From Planctomycetota bacterium (GTDB taxonomy: Bacteria; Planctomycetota; UBA1135; GCA-002686595): a stretch of 50,451 bases of DNA. Under the pieces are notes generated by a model that worked only from the letters and a program-made list of their open reading frames with translations, was not told where the DNA came from and did not search any database. Shown here piece by piece: positions 34,283 to 42,801 of this stretch (positions within the stretch are counted from its first letter, which is position 1; each line of letters starts with the position of its first letter). The position numbers and the translations under genes were made by a program. The DNA lies in NCBI GenBank assembly GCA_020847695.1, contig JADLBP010000209.1, forward strand, positions 1-50,451. Direction: 5' to 3'.

Positions 34283-35197
34283 ATGAGCGAACTGCCGCGG
34301 TGGTTCGAGCTCGGCGTGCGCGTGCCGGTCGGTTGGTGCGAGCTGGTCGCCGAAGCGCTCGGCGCGAAGTTCGCCCACGGCGTCGCGTTCGGCGCGCCTT
34401 CGCTCGCGAGCGAGCCGCTGCCCGAGGGCGTCGAACTGGTGCGCGTCTACGCCGCCGACGGCCGCGGCGCGCGCGAGCTCGCGGCGAGCGCCCGCGAGGT
34501 GCTGGACGGTCTCGCGGCGGCGACCGAGGCGCCCGAGCTCGCCGGCCTCGACGTCGCCGTGCGCGAGCTGCCGCCGGAGGACTTCGCGCGCTCGTGGGAG
34601 AAGCGTTGGAAGCCGTTTCGCATCGGTCGGCTCGCGATCGTGCCGCCGGGCTCGAAGCGACCGCTGCGCGCGGGCGACCGACCGCTCTTCCTCGAGCCAG
34701 GCGGCGCGGTCGGCACCGGCCGGCACACGACGACGCGCTCGTGCCTGCGCGCGCTGCAGCGGCGCATCCGGGGCGGCGAGCGCGTGCTCGACGCCGGTGC
34801 GGGCAACGGCGTGCTCGCGGTCGCGGCCGTGCTCTGCGGGGCGCGCAGCGCGGTCGCGTTCGACAACGATCCGCACGCGCTGCCGTACGCCGAGAAGCTC
34901 GCCGCCGACAACGGCGTCGCGGAGGCGTGCGATCTCCGCGCGGGCGGCTTCGAGGTGCTCGCCGAGCACGAGCGCGCCTTCGACGCGGTCTTCGCGAACA
35001 TCTACGCGGACCTGATCCAGCGCTACTCGCCCGAGCTCGCGTCGCGGCTCGCGCCCGGCGGCTGGTTCGTCTTCAGCGGCTGCCACCGCGACCATCGGAG
35101 CGCGACCGAGGCCGCGATCCTCGCTGCCGGGCTCGCGATCGAGCAACGCGCCTCGACCGGGCGCTGGGACACGTATGCGGGCCGTCGCGTGCGCTGA
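34283..35197 (+). CDS. prmA: ribosomal protein L11 methyltransferase
   Basis: PrmA methylates ribosomal protein L11 using S-adenosylmethionine. The N-terminal substrate domain (about 1-130) carries the family's SWEKRWKPFRIGRLAIVPPG; the methyltransferase domain has GGAVGTGRHTTTRSCL (family GTGxHxTT), motif I as LDAGAGNGVLAVAA, AFDNDPHA and the NIYADLI loop corresponding to NILAxPL. At 304 residues it is normal length. GGAGG lies 9 bases before the ATG at 34283, and family similarity starts there, so I reject the longer upstream frame. A small GC hairpin (35200-35214) follows the stop. Confidence 0.9.
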   Translation: MSELPRWFELGVRVPVGWCELVAEALGAKFAHGVAFGAPSLASEPLPEGVELVRVYAADGRGARELAASAREVLDGLAAATEAPELAGLDVAVRELPPEDFARSWEKRWKPFRIGRLAIVPPGSKRPLRAGDRPLFLEPGGAVGTGRHTTTRSCLRALQRRIRGGERVLDAGAGNGVLAVAAVLCGARSAVAFDNDPHALPYAEKLAADNGVAEACDLRAGGFEVLAEHERAFDAVFANIYADLIQRYSPELASRLAPGGWFVFSGCHRDHRSATEAAILAAGLAIEQRASTGRWDTYAGRRVR

Positions 35198-35296
35198 TTC
35201 GGCGCTCGGCGCCGGGAATCCGAGAATCCGCGAAGGGTCGCGACGCGCCGGGACACGGTCGCACCCGGTCCTCTCCGTCCGAGCCCGAGCCTACGC

Positions 35297-35926
35297 ATGA
35301 CCCCGTCGCCCAACCCGGCCCCGAACGCGTCCTCCGGGGCCGTCGTCGATCGCGAGCTGCACCGCCGCCTGCTCGCCGGCGACCGCGCCGCCGGCGGCGA
35401 GCTGGTCGAGCGCCACCTCCAGCCGCTCTACGAGTTCGTGCACTACCGGGTCGGCGCGGACCGCGCGGCGGTCGAGGACGTCGTCCAGGACACGTTCGTG
35501 GTCGCGCTGGCGAGCATCGAGACGTTCGACGGCCGTTCGAGTCTGTACGGCTGGCTCTGCGGGATCGCGAAGAACAAGCTGCGCACGCTGCGGCGCAAGC
35601 ACAAGCCGGTGCCGCTGGCCGACATCCTCGACGAGTCGGACGCCGAGATCGACGCGATCCTCGCGAAGGTCGACAGCGAGGACCTGCCCGATCAGGTGCT
35701 CGAAGCGCGCGAGACGCGCGAGCTCGTCGGCGCCGCGCTCGCGTCGTTGCCGCTCGACTACCGCGAGGCGCTGGTCGGCAAGTACGTCGACGGCAAGTCG
35801 ACCGCGGAGCTCGCCGCGGCGAGCGGCAAGGGACTCAAGGCGGCGGAGTCGCTGCTCTTCCGGTCGCGGGAAGCCTTCGCGCGGGTGTTCCAGTTGCTCG
35901 CGAAGAAGCGCGGGGGCATCGCATGA
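35297..35926 (+). CDS. ECF-type RNA polymerase sigma factor
   Basis: The 209-residue protein has sigma region 2 (about 25-95; RAAVEDVVQDTFVVALASIETFDGRSS, then YGWLCGIAKNKLRTLRRKHKP) and region 4 (about 145-200; LASLPLDYREALVGKYVDGKSTAEL), with no region 1 or 3, as in extracytoplasmic-function sigma factors. A linker of acidic residues (DESDAEIDAILAKVDSEDLP) separates them. It overlaps the downstream membrane protein by ATGA, the usual arrangement of a sigma factor with its anti-sigma. The promoters it reads cannot be identified here. It may be one of the planctomycete-type ECF groups with large membrane partners. Confidence 0.92.
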   Translation: MTPSPNPAPNASSGAVVDRELHRRLLAGDRAAGGELVERHLQPLYEFVHYRVGADRAAVEDVVQDTFVVALASIETFDGRSSLYGWLCGIAKNKLRTLRRKHKPVPLADILDESDAEIDAILAKVDSEDLPDQVLEARETRELVGAALASLPLDYREALVGKYVDGKSTAELAAASGKGLKAAESLLFRSREAFARVFQLLAKKRGGIA

Positions 35927-38472
35927 GCGCGCACGACGACCTGCTGGAACGCAACGTCGCCCGACTGCTCGGCCGCGCGTACCGGCCGGTCGCGCCGAGC
36001 GAGGAGTTCCGCCGCGAGCTGTTGCGCCGGATCGAAGCCGCCGCGTCCGACAGGGCGCGGGCGAGCCGTCGCGAGCGCGCCGCGTTGGTCGAGTGCGCGG
36101 AGCGCGAGCTCGCGCGCGGACCGTTCGCGCCCTCGCGCTTCGTCTTCGGTTTCGTCGCGGTCGCGGCGCTCGTGCTCGCGGTGCTCGCGGTGTGGCGGTT
36201 CGTCGCGCAGGAGCCGGCGCGGCCCGAACGCGAGGGGCTCGCGGCGATCCTCGCGCGCGGCGCGGTCGCGCGGTCCGACGGCGACGGCTGGCGCGCGCTG
36301 GAACCTCGGGACGGCGTCGCCCACGCGCGCCTCGCCGAGCGCGCGACCTTCGTCACGCCCGCGGCGGCGACGCTCGAGCTCGCGATCGAGGGCGGCGGCA
36401 CCCTGACGTTGCTCGCGGCGTCGGAGTTCGACGCCGGCGACGACGCCGCGGTCTCGGCGGCGCTCGCGCGCGGTTCGTTGGTCGCGGCGCGCGCTCCGCG
36501 CGCTCCGCCCGGGCCGACGTGGCGGTTCGAGTTCGCGTGCGACGGCACGCCGCGGCGCGCGGCGGTCGAGTTCGCGGCGGGCGAGCTGCGCCTCGCCGCG
36601 CCCGGCGCGGGGACCTCGGCGTGCGCGCACCTCGAGCTCTCGACCGACGGCAGCGCCGAGCTCGTGCTCGACTCGTGGCGCGCACCGCTGGCCGCCGGAG
36701 CGGCGCGCGAGCTCTGCGCCGACGCCTGGATCTCCGCGCCGTCGGCGGGATCCGGGCGCACCCGGGTCGCGAGCGAACCCGCCGAGCCCGCGCCGCCCGT
36801 GAGCGTTCCGACGCCGACGCCCGACGTCTTCGGCGAGGTCGTCGACGCCGCGACCGGCGAGCCGCTCGACGCGTTCACCGTCGTGCTCGCGCCGGTGTTG
36901 ACGATCCCGCGGCCGCGCGAGCCGCGCTCCGAGTCCTTCACCGCCGCGCGCGGCCGCTTCGCGATCGACGAAGTGAGGAAAGGCGACTACATCGTGTGGG
37001 TCGGCGCGCGCGGTCACGCGTACTTCGCGAGTTCGGTCGTCGAGCTCGGCGATCAGCCGTTCGAGGTCCGCGCGGAGCTCGGCGTCGGCGCGACGTTGAC
37101 CGGGAGGGTGCTCGATCGCGCGACCGGTCTGCCGATCGCGGGCGCGAGCGTGATCTCGGAGTCCGACGTGCCCGCGTCGATGATCGAGCTCCACCTCGAC
37201 GCGAAGTACGAGAGCTGGATCGCGATCGAGCGCACCGACGGCGGCGGTCGCTTCGTGCTGGAGCACCTGCGTACCGCCGCGCCGCGGCTGCGCGTCACCG
37301 CGCCGGGTTTCGCACCCGCGTGGCTCGCGTGCGACGGCTCGACCGGCGACGTCGAGCTGTCGTTGACGCCGGGCGCGACGCTGGTCGGCCGCGTCGAGGA
37401 TTCGCTCGGCACGCCGCAGCGCGAGCACGTGCTCGTCGCCGTGCCGATGGACTCGTCGCAGTACCCGCTCTACTGGTCCGAGCAGATCCGCACCGACGAT
37501 CGCGGCGAGTTCCGGTGCGTCGACCTGCCGGCGATCCAGTGCGTCGTCGTCCACCTCGGCTCGCTCGCCGATCGCGCGAACTGGTCGCCGGTGCCCGCGG
37601 TGCGCTACGTGACGCTCGCGGCCGGCGAAGAGCGACGCGCGGACTTCACGACGCCGCTGCGCGGCGCGCGCGTGTTCGGGCGCTTGCTCGATCCGAGCGG
37701 CGCGCCGGTCGGCAATCGGACGTTGACGCTGGTGCCCGCGGGCGAGACCGTCGAGGACCCGACGCGCTGGCGGATCACCAACGTCGAGGAGGACGGCCGC
37801 TTCGACGTGCGCGGGCTCGCCGCGGGCACGTACGAGCTCTACGTCTCTGCGCGTGCTCCGATGGAAGTGCTCTACCAGCTCTCGGTCGTCGTCGAGAAGA
37901 ATCACGAGCTCGAGCTCGACGTGCACCTCGGCGGCGGCTCGATCTCCGGCCGCGCCGTCGCGGCGGACGGGGGCGCACCGCTCGCCGGCGTCGTCTGGAT
38001 CCTGATGCGCACCGTCGACGGGCGAGAGGACTTCGCGGCGCGCGTGATCGGCGACGGCGACGGCGAGTTCGAGATCCCGTCGTTGATCGACGGCGACTAC
38101 CGACTGCTCGCGCTGCCGCAGGACGGCGTGCACGCGCTGGCGTCGAGCGCGAGGCTGGTGGTCGCGGGCGGAGCGGCGGTCGGGCCGGTCGAGCTCGCGC
38201 TGGGGCGCGGCGCGCGAGCGAGCGTGCGCGTCCTCGATACCGCCGGCGCGCCGGTGATCGGCGCGCGACTCGAGATCCGCGACGCGCACGGCTCGGACCT
38301 CTCCCTGACCGAGCTCCAGCGCACCGACACGCAGGGCCTCTTGGACCTCGTCGGCATGCCGGAGGGCCGTTTCACGTTCGTCGCGAAGCTCGGCGACATC
38401 GCGAGCTCGGAGGTGGCGCACGACTTCGTCGCGGGCGAGGCGGCTGCGATCGAGCTGCGGCTCTCGCGCTGA
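35923..38472 (+). CDS. putative anti-sigma factor with FecR-like region and six carboxypeptidase-regulatory-like units
   Basis: The 849-residue protein has a cytoplasmic helical N-terminus (1-70), one membrane segment (about 72-94) and a long extracytoplasmic part: a FecR-like region (about 100-290; AILARGAVARSDGDGWR, TLTLLAASEFDAG), then six beta-sandwich units of about 90 residues that start near 302, 391, 486, 582, 672 and 764, each with a pattern like GRVLDRATGLPIAGASV. No zinc-binding HxxxCxxC anti-sigma motif is visible. The ATGA overlap with the sigma gene supports an anti-sigma role. The repeats may sense or bind something at the cell surface, which is inference. Confidence 0.8.
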   Translation: MSAHDDLLERNVARLLGRAYRPVAPSEEFRRELLRRIEAAASDRARASRRERAALVECAERELARGPFAPSRFVFGFVAVAALVLAVLAVWRFVAQEPARPEREGLAAILARGAVARSDGDGWRALEPRDGVAHARLAERATFVTPAAATLELAIEGGGTLTLLAASEFDAGDDAAVSAALARGSLVAARAPRAPPGPTWRFEFACDGTPRRAAVEFAAGELRLAAPGAGTSACAHLELSTDGSAELVLDSWRAPLAAGAARELCADAWISAPSAGSGRTRVASEPAEPAPPVSVPTPTPDVFGEVVDAATGEPLDAFTVVLAPVLTIPRPREPRSESFTAARGRFAIDEVRKGDYIVWVGARGHAYFASSVVELGDQPFEVRAELGVGATLTGRVLDRATGLPIAGASVISESDVPASMIELHLDAKYESWIAIERTDGGGRFVLEHLRTAAPRLRVTAPGFAPAWLACDGSTGDVELSLTPGATLVGRVEDSLGTPQREHVLVAVPMDSSQYPLYWSEQIRTDDRGEFRCVDLPAIQCVVVHLGSLADRANWSPVPAVRYVTLAAGEERRADFTTPLRGARVFGRLLDPSGAPVGNRTLTLVPAGETVEDPTRWRITNVEEDGRFDVRGLAAGTYELYVSARAPMEVLYQLSVVVEKNHELELDVHLGGGSISGRAVAADGGAPLAGVVWILMRTVDGREDFAARVIGDGDGEFEIPSLIDGDYRLLALPQDGVHALASSARLVVAGGAAVGPVELALGRGARASVRVLDTAGAPVIGARLEIRDAHGSDLSLTELQRTDTQGLLDLVGMPEGRFTFVAKLGDIASSEVAHDFVAGEAAAIELRLSR

Positions 38473-38560
38473 CTCCGAGCGATTCTCGGTTTCGCGCGAA
38501 GGGTCCTGAAGGTCCGCGACACAGCTCCAACGTCCCGAGAGGAACCTGGAGAACCCAACG

Positions 38561-39472
38561 ATGAATCAGTGGATCGTCCTGCCCGTCGCCGCGGTCGTCG
38601 CCGCCGCCACCGCCTTCACCGTCAGCACCGTCGCGCGCGAGCCGGTGGCCGCCGAGCAGGCGCCCGCCGTCCGCGCCGAGCTTCCGACGGAGTGGAGCAC
38701 CAAGCTCGACGCGCTGGCCGAGCGCAACGCGCGGCTCGAGCGCGAGCTCGAGCTCCTGCGCCAAGCGATCGATTCGCGCGCGCCGGTCCAGCCGGAGCTC
38801 GACCCCGCGGCACTCGACGGTGCGGTCGCGCGCTTCTTCGCCGCGCAGCGCTCGGCGGGCGGGTCCGACGAGAGCGTTGCGCACGCGGCGCCGGCGGCGC
38901 CCGCGAAGCGCTTCGCCGACGCGAAGTCGGCGGTGCTCGAGCTCGTCGCCGCCGGCGGATTCGATGAACAGCAGGGGCTCTGGAAGGAGATCCGCGAGGC
39001 GGGGCTGCTCGACGAGGTCGTCGCCGAGTACGAGGCGCGCGCGGAGTCGGATCCGAAGAATCCCGAGCTCAAGGTCGACCTCGGCCAGGCGTACCTGCAG
39101 AAGATCTTCGAGGCCGGGCAAGGGCCCGAAGCCGGCAAGTGGGCGACGAAGGCCGACAAGGCCTTCGATGGCGCGCTCGCGCTCGACACGAACCATTGGG
39201 ACGCGCGCTTCTTCAAGGCGACTTCGCTCTCGTTCTGGCCGCCGCTCTTCGGCAAGCAAGGCGAAGCGATCCACCACTTCGAGATCCTGGTCGAGCAGCA
39301 GGCCGGACTGGCGAGCCAACCGCAGTTCGCGCAGACGCACCTCGCGCTCGGCAATCTCTATCAGCAGTCCGGGCAGCTCGAGAAGGCGAAGGCGGCGTGG
39401 CAGCAGGGGCTCGCGCTCTTCCCCGGCGATCCCGAGCTCGCGAAGAAGCTGGAGATGGCGTCGGGCAACTGA
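38561..39472 (+). CDS. membrane-anchored TPR protein
   Basis: A membrane anchor (residues 4-24) is followed by a coiled-coil stretch (about 45-70, KLDALAERNARLERELELLRQ), a low-complexity linker, and TPR repeats (about 140-300), including PELKVDLGQAYLQKIFEAG, WDARFFKATSLSFWPP and AQTHLALGNLYQQSGQLEKAKAAW. The soluble part is outside the cytoplasm if the N-terminus is an anchor. Proteins of this form often act as assembly scaffolds; no enzymatic motif is present. A ribosome-binding GAGAGGAACC lies about 15 bases upstream of the ATG. Confidence 0.82.
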   Translation: MNQWIVLPVAAVVAAATAFTVSTVAREPVAAEQAPAVRAELPTEWSTKLDALAERNARLERELELLRQAIDSRAPVQPELDPAALDGAVARFFAAQRSAGGSDESVAHAAPAAPAKRFADAKSAVLELVAAGGFDEQQGLWKEIREAGLLDEVVAEYEARAESDPKNPELKVDLGQAYLQKIFEAGQGPEAGKWATKADKAFDGALALDTNHWDARFFKATSLSFWPPLFGKQGEAIHHFEILVEQQAGLASQPQFAQTHLALGNLYQQSGQLEKAKAAWQQGLALFPGDPELAKKLEMASGN

Positions 39473-39493
39473 GTCCGGAACGAGTTTCCCACC

Positions 39494-39527
39494 GACGCGC
39501 GCTCCCCCGAGAGGGTGAGCGCGCGTC
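39494..39527 (+). terminator. hairpin after the TPR gene
   Basis: GACGCGCGCTC (39494-39504) pairs perfectly with GAGCGCGCGTC (39517-39527); three more C-G pairs close a GAGA tetraloop. It begins 21 bases after the stop and lacks a T tract. It separates the TPR gene from the CheY-like gene. Confidence 0.5.
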
Positions 39528-39696
39528 GCGCTTCGTGGTCGGCGACGGAAATCGGGATGCGCTCAGGAACGCGCAGATCGAACTCCGACAGAGAGCCCCG
39601 CGCCCTGCCGTGCTCCCGCCTGCGGCGCCCGGAACCGTTCCGGCAACACCCACGAACACCCTCTCCGCACCTCATCCCGACTCCCGAGGAACGCCC

Positions 39697-40071
39697 ATGG
39701 CCAAGGTACTGATCGTCGACGACTCCGCCACGATGCGGAAGATCATCATGCGCGTGTTGCGCCAAGCCGAGCTCAAGGTCGAGGACGTCCTCGAGGCGGG
39801 CAATGGGCTCGAGGGCCTCGCCGCGCTCGGCAAGGCGCCGGACATCGGCCTGATCCTCTCCGACGTCAACATGCCGCAGATGAACGGGCTGGAGTTCGTC
39901 AAGAAGGTGCGCGAGGCGCATCCCAAGGAGAAGCTGCCGATGGTGATGATCACCACCGAAGGCGGCGAGGCGATGATCCAGCAAGCGATGTCGAACGGCG
40001 CCAACGGCTACGTCACCAAGCCGTTCACGCCGGAGTCGATCCGTACCGCGCTCGCGGGCTTCATCGGTTGA
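39697..40071 (+). CDS. stand-alone CheY-like response regulator
   Basis: The 124-residue protein is a receiver domain alone. It has the acidic pair Asp8-Asp9 in VLIVDDSATMRKII, phosphoacceptor Asp56 in LILSDVNMPQMNGLEF, the switch Thr in MVMITTEGGE and Lys in YVTKPFTPESI. The sequence is very close to chemotaxis CheY types. GAGGA lies about 10 bases before the ATG at 39697. It is followed by two CheX/CheC-like genes with gaps of 16 and 14 bases, which probably encode its phosphatases. No CheA, CheW or receptor gene is in the window. Confidence 0.93.
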   Translation: MAKVLIVDDSATMRKIIMRVLRQAELKVEDVLEAGNGLEGLAALGKAPDIGLILSDVNMPQMNGLEFVKKVREAHPKEKLPMVMITTEGGEAMIQQAMSNGANGYVTKPFTPESIRTALAGFIG

Positions 40072-40087
40072 GTCGAACGGAGCGCGC

Positions 40088-40606
40088 ATGTCCAATTCCA
40101 CTCATCTGCCCAGCCGCGAGGAGCTGCTCGACGTGCTGCGCGAATCCGTCCACGAGGTGTTCTCGTCGACGGTGACGTCCTTCAAGCAAGCCGCGCAAGT
40201 GTGCGAGCAAGGCGAGACCGCCGTCGCGCTCGAGGACGAGAACGGCGTGCGCGTCACGGCGTCGATCGACCTCGAGGCCGCGGTCGCGTTCAAGGGCTCG
40301 CTCTCGGGCTCGGTCGTCGTGCGGTGCAGCGCCCAGGGCGCGATGGACATCGCGCGCGGGCTGTTGATGCTCGACGCGACGACCTCGCTCGCCGTGCAGG
40401 AGATCGAGGACGCTCTCGGCGAGTGCGCGAACATGGTCAGCGGCGTGCTCAAGCGTCGGGCGCTCGATCCTCGCGGCACGTTCGAGCTCGGCCTGCCCGA
40501 GATCCGTCGCGCGCCGAAGGTCATCGGTCGGCCGGGCGGGATGCTCGTCTATCAGCTCTCCGAAGGCGTCGTGTCGATGGAACTCTGGCTCGACGAGTCC
40601 CAGTAG
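40088..40606 (+). CDS. CheX/CheC-family phosphatase-like protein (first copy)
   Basis: The 172-residue protein has the CheX-like layout: an N-terminal helix with VHEVFSSTVT, central strands around GSLSGSVVVRCS, and the active-site helix ALGECANMVSGVLKRRAL, in which Glu and Asn of ExxN would act on the phosphoaspartate of a CheY. The gene is 16 bases after the CheY-like gene, with GGAG just upstream of its ATG, so dephosphorylation of that regulator is the likely role. It shares the general fold pattern but little direct identity with the next gene. Confidence 0.8.
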   Translation: MSNSTHLPSREELLDVLRESVHEVFSSTVTSFKQAAQVCEQGETAVALEDENGVRVTASIDLEAAVAFKGSLSGSVVVRCSAQGAMDIARGLLMLDATTSLAVQEIEDALGECANMVSGVLKRRALDPRGTFELGLPEIRRAPKVIGRPGGMLVYQLSEGVVSMELWLDESQ

Positions 40607-40620
40607 CCCGCTCCGAGAAC

Positions 40621-41199
40621 ATGTCGACTGCCGCGAACAACGAAGCTGCCCAGGACCTCGCGCTCGCGTCGGCGATCTTCGATCGCGTCGCGACCGACCT
40701 GTCGTTGATCTGCGATCGCGAGCTCGTCGTCGAATCGGTGACGTGCGAGCGCAAGGAAGCCAAGACTCCGGCCGCGAAGAAGATCCACATCTCCTTCAAG
40801 CTCGAGTTGCGAGCGCCGAACGCCGTGCTCAACGGCTCGCTGATCTTGCCGCTGCCGGATTCGATCGCGCTCGCGAGCTACCTGATGATGATGCCCGACG
40901 ACGCCGTCAAGTCGAACCGCAACCTGACGACGCTCGATCGCACGATGAAGGACGCGATGGTCGAGATCGGCAACCTGATCGGCGGCGCGACCGATGCGGT
41001 GATGCGCGAGCAGTCCGGTGGGACCGTCGCCGCGCGCTCGGGCGGCTGCCAGGGCATCCGTCCGGGCCAGAACCCGGCGTTCCCGTACACCGCGGGTGCG
41101 CCGCTCGTGTGCGCGAAGGCGAAGGCGCGCTTGCACACGCTGTCGACTTTCGAGATGGTGCTGCAGCTCCCGCCGGTGCCGATGCCCGAAGCGACTTGA
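40621..41199 (+). CDS. CheC/CheX-like protein (second copy)
   Basis: The 192-residue protein has strands around LNGSLILPLPDSIALASYLMMM, the segment where CheC/CheX proteins have GxxxLxLP, and a single clear active-site-like helix DAMVEIGNLIGGATDAVM with ExxN. Bacterial CheC often has two such helices; here I see one. A Lys-rich loop (RKEAKTPAAKK) lies near residue 44. It starts 14 bases after the first copy and completes a three-gene unit with CheY. It may act on the same regulator or link it to another partner. Confidence 0.72.
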   Translation: MSTAANNEAAQDLALASAIFDRVATDLSLICDRELVVESVTCERKEAKTPAAKKIHISFKLELRAPNAVLNGSLILPLPDSIALASYLMMMPDDAVKSNRNLTTLDRTMKDAMVEIGNLIGGATDAVMREQSGGTVAARSGGCQGIRPGQNPAFPYTAGAPLVCAKAKARLHTLSTFEMVLQLPPVPMPEAT

Positions 41200-41257
41200 T
41201 CGCAACCTGATCGCGGCCTGACGCGGGCCCAACCTCCAGAGGTTCCAAGCTCGCGCC

Positions 41258-42754
41258 ATGCACACGCTCTCCCTCGCATTCGTCCTCGGTTCGTTCGCCC
41301 CCGATTTCACGCTCCAGCGCGTCGCCGAGTACGACGGCGGCGTCGAGAAGGGCGCCGAGATCGTCTCGGTGCAATCGAGCACCTCGCGGGCGGTGCTGCT
41401 CAACGCCGACTCGGGCACGGTCGACGTGCTCGATCTCGCCGATCCCGCGGCGCCGAAGCGAATCGCGCGGCACGCGCTCGAGCTCGCGCCCGGGGAGAAG
41501 ACGACGTCGGTCGCCTTCCATCCGCGCGAGGATTGGTTCGTCGTCGCGGTGCAGGGCGTCGGCGTCTGGAGCGCGGGCCGCGTCGATGTGCGCGACGCGA
41601 AGAGCGGCGCGAAGATCGCCTCGTTCGCGTGCGGAGTCGGGCCCGATTCGGTGGTCTTCGACGCGTCGGGACGGTTCGCGGCGCTCGCGTGCGAGGGCGA
41701 GGGCTACGACTTCGATCCGAAGACGCGCACGTTCCGTTCGCCGCCGGGCTCGGTGACGTGGCTCGACTTCGCCGACGGCCCGAAGGCGGCGAAAGCGCGC
41801 ACGCTGACGTTGCCGGGCTTCGACGACGTCCCCGGCGTGTGCGCGAAGTCCGACGCGCGCCGGATCGAGCGCGAGGTCGATTGGAACGGCAACGGCAAGA
41901 TCGACGAGCACCTCGACTTCGACGGCGACGGCAGCGTGACCCGGAACTCCGAGACGCTCGGGACCTACGAGGGCTGGGAAGTGCGCGCAGAGGAGGAGGA
42001 CGGCGAAGTGTTCTCGCTGCCGCTCTTCGGCGCGCCCGCGAGCGCGGTCGAGCCCGAGTGCCTCGCGTTCTCGCCGGACGCGAGTCGGCTCTACGTGACG
42101 CTGCAGGAAGTCAACGCGTGCGCGGTGATCGACGTCGCGACGGGCGAGCTCGTCGCGCGCTTCGGAGTCGGCGTCGCGCGGCACGTCGCCGACACGAAGA
42201 AGGACGGGCAGGTCGACTTCGCCACCGAGCTGGTCGCGCTGCGCGAGCCCGACGGCATCGCGCTCACGCCCGATGGACGCTTCTTCGTCACCGGCGACGA
42301 AGGCGACACGGCGCCGAAGGTCACCAAGGTGGTCGCGCCCGGCCGTCCGTGCGGCGGACGGACGCTCGCGGTGTTCGACGCGTCGTCGGGGGCGCTCGTC
42401 GGCGACACCGCGAACCAACTCGACGCCGCGGCGGCCGCGGCGGGGCTCTATCCCGACGATCGCAGCGAGCACAAGGGCTCCGAGCCCGAGATGGTGCTCG
42501 CGTTCGCGCACGCGGGCCGTTCGTTCGCCGTGGTCGGCCTCGAGCGCGCCGGCGGGCTCGCCTTGGTCGACCTCGCCGAGCCGGCGCAACCCAAGGTGCT
42601 CGGAGTCGCGGCCTGCGGCGCCGACGCGAAGGCGAGCAAGCGGTGCGAGCCCGAGGGCCTCGCTCTTCACCGGCGCGAGAACGGCGAGCTCTACGTGCTC
42701 TCGGCGAACGAAGGCTCGGGAACGCTGACGGTCTTCGCGCTGCGCGGCGGCTGA
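41258..42754 (+). CDS. secreted beta-propeller protein of the choice-of-anchor I type
   Basis: The 498-residue protein starts with a short hydrophobic stretch (MHTLSLAFVLGSFAP) that may be a signal. Its repeats, such as TVDVLDLADPAAPKRI, TTSVAFHPREDWFVVAVQG, EPECLAFSPDASRLYVTLQEVNACAV, EPDGIALTPDGRFFVTGDEGD and GLALVDLAEPAQPKVL, match the propeller of choice-of-anchor I/esterase-like proteins seen in marine bacteria. The DWNGNGKIDEHLDFDGDGS insertion is an EF-hand-like calcium loop. No anchor is visible at the C-terminus. The role is unknown; some relatives sit near phosphatase genes. Confidence 0.75.
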   Translation: MHTLSLAFVLGSFAPDFTLQRVAEYDGGVEKGAEIVSVQSSTSRAVLLNADSGTVDVLDLADPAAPKRIARHALELAPGEKTTSVAFHPREDWFVVAVQGVGVWSAGRVDVRDAKSGAKIASFACGVGPDSVVFDASGRFAALACEGEGYDFDPKTRTFRSPPGSVTWLDFADGPKAAKARTLTLPGFDDVPGVCAKSDARRIEREVDWNGNGKIDEHLDFDGDGSVTRNSETLGTYEGWEVRAEEEDGEVFSLPLFGAPASAVEPECLAFSPDASRLYVTLQEVNACAVIDVATGELVARFGVGVARHVADTKKDGQVDFATELVALREPDGIALTPDGRFFVTGDEGDTAPKVTKVVAPGRPCGGRTLAVFDASSGALVGDTANQLDAAAAAAGLYPDDRSEHKGSEPEMVLAFAHAGRSFAVVGLERAGGLALVDLAEPAQPKVLGVAACGADAKASKRCEPEGLALHRRENGELYVLSANEGSGTLTVFALRGG

Positions 42755-42801
42755 GCGCTTCACTCGGCGCCCGGAGACCCTAGCATGGTCGCCCCGCGCC
42801 G

